NCBI GenBank assembly: GCA_963971305.1
Contig: OZ020305.1
Span: forward strand, 47,949,750 to 48,013,749
Length of the DNA stretch: 64,000 nucleotides
Reading direction: 5' to 3'
Source of the DNA: Arcuatula senhousia
Taxonomy: Eukaryota; Mollusca; Bivalvia; Mytilida; Mytilidae
Shown here: one piece after another, positions 37,001-49,000 of the stretch
How positions within the stretch are numbered: position 1 is the first letter of the stretch
Layout: every line of letters starts with the position of its first letter
Translations under genes and position numbers: made by a program
Notes under the pieces: model-generated
The model's input: the letters and a program-made list of their open reading frames with translations, nothing else
What the model was told of the DNA's origin: nothing
Databases searched by the model: none

Positions 37001-40000
37001 AAATCAAAGCCATAATACCTCATATACTGGCGAGATTGACTTCTATGGGTTTACCCTGAATTGATTTCATGAAAATTCAAGTGAATCTCACTAAAATTTC
37101 ACATGAATATCATGTTAGTATCACATGAACTGGCCATCCCAAAATAAGGTGACATTTTTACTGTGAAATTGATGTGAATTTTCATGTTAAATTCTTGTAT
37201 AGGCTCAATTTAATTGGGTTGAATTTCATATGAATTTTTAATGTGACACTCGGGTAACTTAAATTTGCCTGTGTACATATGTAATTATTTTTCTTGTATC
37301 GATAGAACTATATAAGTATTAATGCATGTGGTGTGTGATTTTGAAACATATTGTGATGTATGTTTGTACAGGATGGAGGTTCACTAGATTTAATATTAAA
37401 GAAAGCAGGAAGAATTCCTGAGCCTGTATTGGGAAAAGTGACAGTAGCAGTAAGTAATTCAGACATGTTGGTTTTTTTTTTGAAAGATTGAATGATAAAA
37501 AATGCTTCAACATTGATACACATGTAACCTAATACAAAAGAAAATGATGAGATGTGGAATAAGTGTACACAAAACATCTCACATAACAAGTGGTCATTTA
37601 GAAAACCATAATAATAAACCGCCAGCAGCCTTCAACAAGGCCAGTAGGTGCTGCTCGTTGTTCTGCAATTGGCCCATAAAGTGTATATTATTAAAATCCA
37701 GTTCTGAATTAGTCAAAGATAGACCCCCTTCTTAAACAAGAAACAGGAAACTTCAAAAAGACATGTTCAAACATTGGAAGGTTAAAAAACACAAAAGTTA
37801 ATAAAAAAAGTACTTGTATCCAAAATAAACAGGGCTAAGAATATCGATCGTGTGCAGAACACAAAAACAAACTTGGTGTTTATAGCAAATATACCATGAA
37901 ACTCAAAATATACAGTATATGTATTTCATATAGAGATTCTTATAAAAAGTTCTTTAAAAGTTTAACCATTTATTATTTTGTAATTGTCAAGTCTCTTTTG
38001 TATTTATAGGTGTTGCAAGGGTTGACCTATCTGAGAGAAAAACATCAAATCATGCATAGAGGTATTTTGTTCTGTATTATTAATTGTTTACATTATTAAT
38101 AATTTTTTTTAGATATTATCTGACAAGACTTCATACGTTTAAATGTTATATATCCATATTATCAAAGTCATGGTAACATGTTTGTATTACATGTATAATC
38201 ATGCATGCTATTTCATTAATAACTGAAATTAAGTGAATTTAAAGAATCAGGACAATAGTGAACTATTTGTTGGAGAAAAATAATCAAACATAATAATGCA
38301 AATATGAGTCCTTTCGATACATATCTGATAGGGCTAAAAAATGATATCTTAAGTTATTAAATCTCTTAGTTATAAAAAAAACATCAGTTTTTTAAGCCAA
38401 TATACACTAAAAAAGCAGCCTCTTTAGTCATCTATTGTTCTGAGTATTACATGAAAATATTATTTTGTGTCTATTAATATAAAACTTTTGAAATGAAAAG
38501 CGATAGAAAATATTGTTATTTTAAATCTTTTTCTGCTTCTGACATTTCAACACAATAATAATATAATTTTGTAAATTAATGTTATTTTCAGATGTCAAAC
38601 CTTCCAATATCTTAGTAAATTCTCGAGGAGAAATAAAGATATGTGATTTTGGTGTGAGTGGTCAGTTAATAGATTCTATGGCAAACTCATTTGTAGGAAC
38701 AAGATCTTATATGTCTGTAAGTATTCTGAATATAGTTTGATGAATAGTCAGCATAAAAAAATTGAAACAGTGCAAAAAGACTTGAAAAAGAAGGTTTAAA
38801 GACTGGTCATATCACTACCATTATATACATGTAAGGTACTGTGAAAGTACTTAAAGTTGTTGGCATTAATTTTGTGGATTGTCTTGCGAAGTGGGTGACC
38901 GAAAGCTTTATTTTCCAATAGATTATTAAGGGAAAAGAGTTATTTAGCATCATTGTAAGCTTGAAACCCATCAGATTTTATTTATTTTATTTCACAAATG
39001 ACAAACTATATACATTATCATTTAAAAAACATGAAAAAGACTTAGGGTCACGAACCTTCTTTTCTAGCTATTTAAGAAAAACTAATTTTTCCTACACATG
39101 TCAATATAAAAATTTGTCACTCATTTTCCCGCCAATTATCTCCCCTGAAAAAGCTTAATTTCTTTTTAAATATTAATGTTATAATTATTTCATTTATAAA
39201 ATAGAATTTAAATTTGAAGTTTTGCCTCTTTTGTGTTATTTTAAGTCATTTTAATGAATTATAATGCAGACTAAAAATTTGCAAGATGTCAGAAAAAATG
39301 CTCAGTTTTATACCCCCGAACTACCTTAATATAATTTCTAGATGTTGATAAATATACATGTGTACTTTGTAAGTGTATCATATTTTTTGGAACAGATCCA
39401 CACTTCGTTAGTTTGAATGTTTTGTGCTAATTTAGACATATTAATAAGAATACATTGTGTATTAATTTTATTATCAAACCATTTTTTTTCTTTACAAACC
39501 TTTACTTTTTCCTTAGCCTGAGAGATTACAAGGAACACATTATTCAGTCCAGTCAGATATTTGGAGTATGGGCCTATCAATTGTAGAGATGGCTATTGGG
39601 CGTTACCCTATCCCACCCCCAGACCCTAAAGATCTGGCTATCATATTTGGTGACAAGGCCATGGAAGAACATTTAGATGCCACCAAAACAGGCAAACCTT
39701 TAAAAGGTAAGGAAGATGTAGTCTTTGGTTTTGCAGTACACTTTAACTGTGTAAGAGATTCTTTCACCACCTATGATATTTCTTTCAGTCACTTTAAAGA
39801 GGGAAATATCTTTAATGTGCAATACATTATTTTATGAAATAATATCCAGCTTTGTTGTTTATTATAAATTCTTTATTATATATAATAAAAATAAAAGAAA
39901 AAAGACAAAAGTGTAAACTTTTCAAATTATAGAATGATAGATAAAAATTACACAGGTCTTTAATATTTGAAATTGAAAATGATCTATTTGATGTTTCTTG

Positions 40001-43000
40001 AAAATTCACAGAATAACTCTTATTCATTACCTGGTACATGTATCTGTCAATAAAGATTGAGAGAAGGTGGTTAAGTATGCCATATTATAGGTTCTAAGTA
40101 ATTTTCAGACCTGTCTGACTCTTTTTTCTCTGTTTGGGGTAGCATAATTTTTTTCTAACAGCTTTCTTTCACCAACTACTCAATACAGCCTCTTGATATT
40201 TGATATGAAGCATCAACATGGGGAGCCATATTATGGGAATTGATTACAAGGATGTCACTTACCTACTAACTGTTTAATTAGTACCAGCCATTCTTTTTGC
40301 CAGATCCGATAATTTGTTTAATATTGAGTGTCATACAGTAAATCCTCTCTTTACTATTATGTTTTGAGAAAGTAGCTTTTTAACGTTAAAAGTAAAGTTC
40401 AGTTGGTGTTTAGTTCCAGGTATTTTGATTAGTTATTTAAAAAAGTTACAAAGAGGTATGCACTAACTTGTTTACATTGAGTTTTAATGTTTAAGCTTGA
40501 CTAAACTTTCAGCTTGTCCAGGAGGTTTTCAGGTCGTTACTGGGGATGGGCCATTACCTATGGCTATTTTTGAACTGCTAGAATACATTGTAAATGAGGT
40601 AAACATGTCAAGATGTTCGAGTTATCTCCCTTCTGGCACATTATTTATTCAGCCAATAATTGTTTCAGTGTTTTATTGTCAGAGGTAAATATAATTTTTT
40701 TTCAAGCTTGGATCAACATTTCAGGGAATTTATCTATTAAGATATTGATTTTTTGTTTGTTTTTTGTTTAAGTTTGATTTTTAATACAAATGATGCCTTT
40801 TAATTTTTGTTTTTATACTGAAGGTTTGTAAATAAGTCCAACTCTTTTAATTGTTGCAAATAATGAGCTGAAAGTAAACTAAAGTATATAGAATAAAATT
40901 GAATTTTCTCATCAGTCAAAAGTTTTGAAATTGGCTGTGACATATTGGGTAGTGTTAAGAGATGAAAAAAATGATTGTTACAATATTAAGCATCTTCTTC
41001 CTAATGACCAAGTTCCCTAATTCATCCTTGGAAGTTGTTTAATGCTCTATTAATATGATCAGATGTTTTCGTACTTGTTATTCTGATAATTATTTGACAC
41101 CATACATTATATCAACTTTCTATTGTCCACAGAAGCTCTCTGGAATTTTTTTTTTATTTTTCAGTTGTTTTAATTCCTCAATACTTAATTTTAAAAATTA
41201 TTTTGATTTGTAGTTAAGTTTCAGATAGTTTAATTTTTATGATATTGGTAGCTTGAAAAAAATTATTTTGCCTCTGAATTTATATTTTTATATTATATTT
41301 TCTCCTTTATAATCTATATAAAGGTGTTTGTATTTCATTTATTTTTTCTTCATATTACTATTTGATGTGTTGGTTTTAATTTGTTATTTTTGTTGGTTAT
41401 GTTTTTGTTTTCTGATTTTTTTTTCTATGTATCACTTTTTATCATCTATATCAACTCCAGACACATCAAATTAGGAAAAATGATATCCTTGCATATTTTT
41501 ATGTTCTTTATCACATGAACAGCACAAATTTCATCCATTTTATCATTATTCATTCATTTTTCATCATCAAATTTTATATTAGGCATGGTATCCTCATCTC
41601 TATGTTAATAATGATTAAGACCCGCTAGACTTGATGAATAGAGTAACTAAGATGTACTGAAGTGCATGTAATAGACATGCTTCCAATTTATTTTTTCAAA
41701 AAAAGCCAAGGCATGGTCCTATATTCATATTAGTCTATACAGGAATCACTTCAGTTTTAATTAGTTCATCATTCCATGACACTTTTTTGTAAGTGTTGTA
41801 CCATCATCCCTCCATTTTGTCTCCCAACCATCCACCCCTACTAAGGGAGATAACTCTTGTGCATCACTTATATGGAAGTGATTGTCAATGGCGCTTTGGA
41901 TTGATTGTCAGCTTTTTTTGACAGTTTTACTAATAACTTTCTGCCTATAGTAAACAGTTGTATTCCTTAGTTACTTTTCTGTTTTTATTTTTGTGTTTCT
42001 TTTTTCATTCTTGTGCATTTTAGGAACAAACCGAAATAGTTTTAACTTTCCCACTCCGCCTGGCAGTGACGGGCCTCGGCCAATGGCCATATTTGAGCTT
42101 TTAGAATACATAGTAAATGAGGTATGTTACCAGATAGGGTGATAACCAAGTTAGAGTAGCTTTATCGTTGGCTATCATGACTGTGCACTGTTTGTTCTGG
42201 CCTTGTCTTTCTTCCTGCTTGCACCAAGTTTTGCTTGTTTATTATTTGGAATGTTTTGCTTTTCTTTTGCATATTAAAACCTTTGCTTTTCAGAATAATT
42301 TAAGAATGGTAAAATTTTGATTAATTCAATGCATCATTATCTGCTTCTGTTTGCCTAGGTGTATTAAACTAAAACATTTTAATGTATAACCATAAATTGA
42401 TTTTCCATTGAAATTTCTTTAAAATATTTTGTGTACAGTAACCGTAATTAATGATTTTTTAATTGAATTTACAAGGGACATAAAGAATCAAATAAAAAAA
42501 CATTTTGAGATAAAATAAAGAAAAAGCCACCATTGTCCTTAAGCACCTTTTTCCCATCAGTAATATGAAGATAAATCATCAATCTTACTGAAGTGTTAAC
42601 TATGACAAAAAGACCATACATGTAAGTGGTAGCTTCTTTCTTGTTAGCCTCCTCAGATGATTCATATTTATGAAAGACAAATCTCAATCTACATGTATTG
42701 CATATTGACCAAAAGTTCTCATCAAAGTCACTTGCCTTTTGCAAAAGTGGTGGAGTGTTGAATTTGATTTTTAGTTCATCCATACTCCAAAATTGGTTAC
42801 CAGGGCATAACTTTTTTAATACCTTGATAGAATTGCATGAAACTTTTTACACAATGGTGTTTATAGGAAAGGGAGCAGTCAAATGATTTTGTGGTTAATA
42901 AGTCAAAGGTCAAGGTTACACCAACTTTGACAAATATACAATTGAGAATTTCAAGCACTGCCCTGTTAAGTTTTAAAATTTTAAACAAAAAAGAATTCTT

Positions 43001-46000
43001 TTTTTTTTGTCCTCTTAATTTGCAGTATTACAAAATTCTTCTAATCATATTTGTTTTATCAGTTCAACCTTTACACTTTTTAGTAAAAAAACTGCTACAA
43101 ACCTACATATTTTTTTACAAATTCATGTAAATGTTGTTCATATTAATTTTTGTTCAACTAAAAAAACTGTTTAAATAATGTGTTGAATACTAAAAATGTT
43201 TTATAATCTATTTTAATAACAAGTTGTTTGTTGAAAGTTTTTGAATTTTATTCACTGAAAGAAGTTGTTAGTTGAAGGTTTTTGAATTTTATTTACTTAT
43301 AGAAAATTAAACAATTTAAAAAAATCGTTTTAAAGATCATTTTGATGTTTTTGTCTCGCCTGCGAAGCAGAGCGGGACATAGGTGTTACTTTACCGGCGG
43401 CGGCGACGGCGGCGATAACTTTTTGGAAAAGTTTTATGAGCACCTCCATTATTATCTCAAGAACTATAGGTCCTGGGTTGATGAAACTTGGTATGCATAT
43501 GCCCCAGTAGTAGCTTAGCACAGTTGCATCCTCATCTTTTGACCTTGACCTTGATTTTCCGGTTGAGTGACTTTGACAATTTTCAATACATATAATAGCA
43601 ATGGAAAAGTTTTGTTAGCACCTCCATATCTGAAGAACTATAGGTCCTAGGTTGATGAAACTTGGTATGCATATGCCCCAGTAGTAGCTTAGCACCGTTG
43701 CATCCCCATCTTTTGACCTTGACCTTGATTTTTCGGTTGAGTGACTTTGTCAATTTTCAATACATATAATAGCTATGAAAAAGTTTTGCGAGCACCTCCA
43801 TATCTGAAGAACTATAGGTCCTAGGTTGATGAAACTTGGTATGCATATGCCCCAGTAGTAGCTTAGCATCGTTGCATCCCCATCTTTTGACCTTGACCTT
43901 GATTTTTCGGTTGAGTGACTTTGTCAATTTTCAATACATATAATAGCTATGAAAAAGTTTTGCGAGCACCTCCATATCTGAAGAACTATAGGTCCTAGGT
44001 TGATGAAACTTTGTATGCATATGCCCCAGTAGTAGCTTAGCACCGTTGCATCCCCATCTTTTGACCTTGACCTTGATTTTTTGGTTGAGTGACTTTGACA
44101 ATTTTCAATACATATAATAGCAATGGAAAAGTTTTGCGAGCACCTCCATATCTGAAGAACTATAGGTCCTAGGTTGATGAAACTTGGTATGCATATGCCC
44201 CAGTAGTAGCTTAGCACAGTTACATCCTCATCTTTTGACCTTGACCTTGATTTTTTGGTTGAGTGACTTTGATTATTTTTATTGCATATAATTTGCAATG
44301 TTTAAGTTCTATAAACATCTTTTGATCTCAGAAACTGAAAATCCATGTAAATTCAAAATATAGTGGAAGTAAGAAAGAATAATTGTTTCTGATGGTGCAG
44401 ACAGGCGAGACATACTTTAGTGTTAACTCTTGTTCAAAAGATATAGCTGTTCAAGTATCATTAAAGTTCATTTTGTATGGCAAGACAAATCAGCAGCCAT
44501 GTACCTCACACAAAATATGATCATAATGTATAAAAAAAAAATCTCTCTGGTTGCTTTCACTTTTCATATACAATCATGATCAAGTTTTTAGGTTTATAGA
44601 ATATTTAGAGTATCTATAGATTTAGACAGGTTAAGTATTGATCTATATCTATCTAATTTCACTACATTATTAGTTCATCAATCATTTGGGAATTTTGGTT
44701 TATTTTCATTCAATTTATTTAAATTTACAGAATTTCACTTTTGTATAGATAATTACACAGCATCCATTAGTTAATTGATCAAACAATTTCAGTAATAACA
44801 TTTATAGTGATAAAGATTTTAAATTCTACAGAGATTCTCTCAATAGAATAAGAGTATCTTCAATTGTTTCCAAGCATTCAGTTTAAGTAAATTTAAAATA
44901 GAATAGATTTCAATAAATTAATAAAAGATTGACTTTAATACAATAGTTGGAATTGAATATTGAGATCATATCATATCTTTTATCTTTAAGCTAAAAATAC
45001 AAATGGTATGACATAAGGTTACTATTCTGTTTTTCAAAAATTGTCAGAGATACAATAAATGCAAAAAGTGTAATTATAAACTAAGAATGTATTTGTATTT
45101 TGTAGAATCCTCCAGCACTTCCTAAAACTAAATTTTCTGATGAAGCCATAGACTTTGTAGAAAAATGGTGAGTGGGTACATCATTGTACATCTTATAGAC
45201 ATATTTGGTTTCATTTATCTTCCTGAAAGTCCAAACTTTACATCAGGATAAAAAGCACTGTAAAAAGTAGCCATCTTAAAAATTCAGTGTAGCTTTAGCA
45301 GGTTTTTGTCTCGGCTGCGATTTTAGTCGCTGAAGGCGAGACATAGGTATTATTTTCCGGCGGCGGCGTAAACTTTTTTGTAAGACTTTTGTGGAAAATT
45401 AATTTCAAGAAAAGTATAATAGCTAGGCATCTTATATTTGGTATACAGACAGTTGGGGGTTATGGTCTACGCAACTGGCACCATGCCGTTTGACCCTGAC
45501 CCCAATTCCATGGTTCAGCGACTCTGTGAACTTAGATGTTTTTTCGGGCCAAAACACCCCTTTGTAAGACTTTTGTGGAAAATGAATTCCAAGAAAAGTA
45601 TTATAGATAAGCATCTGATATTTGGTCTACAGACAGTTGGGATTATGGTCAAGGCAACTGGCACCATGCTGTTTGACCCTGACCCCAATTTCATGGTTCA
45701 GCGACTCTGTGAACTTAGATGTTTTTTGGGCCAAAAAACCCTTTAGTAAGACTTTTGTGGAAAATGAATTCCAAGAAAAGTATAATAGCTAGGCATCTGA
45801 TATTTGGTATACAGACAGTAGTTGGGGTTATGGTCTAAGCAACTGGCACCATGCCGTTTGACCCTGACCCCAATTTCATGGTTCAGTGACTCTGTGAACT
45901 TAGATGTTTTTTGGGGACAAAAAAACCCTTTGTAAGACTTTTGTGAAAAATGAATTCCAAGAAAAGTATGATAGCTAGGCATCTGATAATTGCTTTTCAG

Positions 46001-49000
46001 ACAGTTGGGGTTATGGTCTATGCAACTGACACCATGTCGTTTGACCCTGACCCCAATTTCATGGTTCAGTGACTCTGTGAACTTAGATGTTTTTTAGGCC
46101 AAAAAACCTCTTTGTATGACTTTTGTGGAAAATGAATAAAGTGAAAAGTATAATAGCTAGGCATCTGATATTTGGTATACAGACATTTGGGGTTTTGGTC
46201 TACACAACTGACACCATGTTGTGTGACCATGACCCCATTTTCAGGGTTCAGTGACTTTGTGAACTTAGATGATTTTTGGGTGGAAAATGAGTTAAGTGAA
46301 AAGTATAATATTATAGCTAGGCATCTGATATTTGGGGATTATGGTATACACAACTGACGTCACCATGTCATGTGACTTTGACCTCATTTTCATGGTTGAA
46401 TGACTAAGTGAATGTTGGTCTTTTTTCATTGTTTCTCAATAACAATGGTATCTAGAACACACTTCAGACATTTTTGTGATGGTTAAATGGAATTCTGTCA
46501 CCTGTCACATGACCTTGACCTTAACTTTTCTGAAGGCCCAGCTAGACCTTCAATGGATTCTGTGATGGTGCCGACAGGCGAGACATACTTTAGTGTCAAC
46601 TCTTGTTATTGATTGTGTTTTAGTTTTCACTTATTTTTGTCTGTTGACGGAAATCTTGAAAAAAAAGTCTTTCAAATTATCCATTTAACAGAATACATAT
46701 ATAATGCATATTCACAAACCAGGAAAAATAAAAAAGTGCACAGATTGTTCACATAACCTGTATCTTAGATACCCCAAACATTTACACACAGCCCGTGTGA
46801 AAATAGCTTGCAATAAGTTTTTTTTTAAAGTAGGTACATGTACTTGTCAGGTTTATTCAATTCTTGCCATCACAGCACTAAATCTTTTTGTCTAGAACCA
46901 GCATTTCCTATTCTGCTTAACATTACATTATAAATCTATAAAAAATGTTTTCATTCAATCTTGAAGATAATTTGCCATTTTCTCATTTCAGTTTAAAGAA
47001 GAACCCATCAGATAGGGCAGACTTAGCATCACTAATGGTAAATAAAACATACTTACCTCTTCCATTAACACTTTGTTTAAGCTCTTGGTCAAGATCCATA
47101 TCTAGCCATTTATTGGAAATGTGTTAAAATAAATAAATATTGTCTGTTGTCTATTGTCTATCTCAGATACTACATGTTAATGGCCAATGGTATTTCACCA
47201 CCAGATATGTCTTAGGTAGTGCTACACAACCCACTAAAAATTAGGTCACTGTGACATAATTTCTAAATTGTTTAATCCCTAAGGTTCTTCCTACCCCAGA
47301 CATAGGTTGATCATCTTAGTAATAATTTGGTTCCCCCAGTATTGTATTTTTGGTTTTACTGTTCTATGCTCTTCATAATCATAATGTGTTTGGCATTTTC
47401 AATATTTTTGGTAGAGCTCCTCTGATGAGTCTTGAATAGACGAAACCGTGTCAGGCGTAGCAAAATTTATTGTTTGGAACTTTGTTGTCATTTTTATTTA
47501 TTACGCATGAACAACCTTGATTTATTTATTGCTTAAGGTCCATATCTCAGATTCTACATGTTAAGGGTCAATGATATTACACCATTAGATATGTATAGAG
47601 AAGTATGACACCACCTACACGAAAAGAGGTCACTGCAACCTATATTTTACCCGATATTATTATTCTTATACATATTTATATAGCCCAAATATAATTCAAC
47701 AAAACTGCCCTAAGTGCTTTATGACATACCCTATGCAACTATACACTATACACTATGCAACATAAAACACAATAATTATAACAAATAAATAGGAAAACTC
47801 ATCAAATCTTTGGTGAATTTCCTGGTTTAGACCCATATTCCAGGTAATACATGTAGGGGTCAATGATATTTCAATAATGGGAAGGCCATATGTGTTTCAT
47901 AGACAAGTTTTTCTAGTTGAACTTTAGTTAACTTTGATTTAAACTTTGATTCAGGAGTAGCAAAATTTAATGTCTGGAACTTTGTTATCATTTTTATTTC
48001 TAACACCATTGAAGGTTGCGCTGCTGGTGGAGTTTTAGTTCCCTGAGGTTAGCCGGCTCTGACACAAACACATTTGTGTTGGAGAACACATCAAAGCTTT
48101 CAATTATCCGTTAAATTTTAAAATTGCCTTAACTCTAAGGTTTTTCCTTCCCCAGATATAGGTTGACCATCTTAGTTATAATTTGGTTCCCAATTTCGGC
48201 ATTTTTGGTTCCATTGTCCTATGCTCTTCATAATCATATAGTTTTTTGGCTTCTTCAATATTTTTGGTAGAGTGCCACTGATGAGTCTTGAATAGACGAA
48301 ACGCGCATCAGGGGTAGCAAAATTTAATGTCTGGAACTTTGTTGTCATTTTAATTTAAACACTAAATTTTAAAGTCAATCTTTGGTTAAGGAGATATTAC
48401 CTGTCAAAATTAAGTTACATTCTACATTACAGTGAAAAGTACTTGGAAAGGAGTAGAGCCATGAAGGCCCCAAATCGGCCCAAAAATTCAACTTTGATAT
48501 ACCTCCTTGTAAATGCTGCCTTGGTGTTCATTAGACAATTGCAATATTTTTTGGTTCAACTGATTATAAACAAGGAAAGCAATGAGCTCAAAATCAGTCT
48601 ATTTTGTAAAAATTCTCAATATTTGACATTTTTCCTTGATTTTCATGTATAAGTCGATGAATATGAAAATGGCCACACCAGTCGACCAAAATTATTTTGT
48701 AATAAAAATATGAATTTTTATGTTATAAATTGACTATATAAAAATTATGATGGTCAACGAATTTGTCAAATACTAATTTTGACAAAATATGAAGAGAAAA
48801 CAGTGAAAATGTGTGAAAAATTAAGACTTTTAGAATTTGGGGAGTGTTTGAAATGTCAAGGCTAAACCTGTGATGTTAATATTTTGTAAAATCTTACAGA
48901 TATGAAAAGTTCAGTTATATACCTTAACTAATTTAAGTTAAATTAACGAAAAGTTGGAGTAGTTTGAAAATTGGTAAAAATAGCGGGCCAGTTTGAGGCC

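Noticed and set aside
43924..44298. Open frame of 124 codons on minus with repeated peptide
   Set aside because: Translation of the third core type of the TGTCTCGCC elements; no domain, same reason as above.
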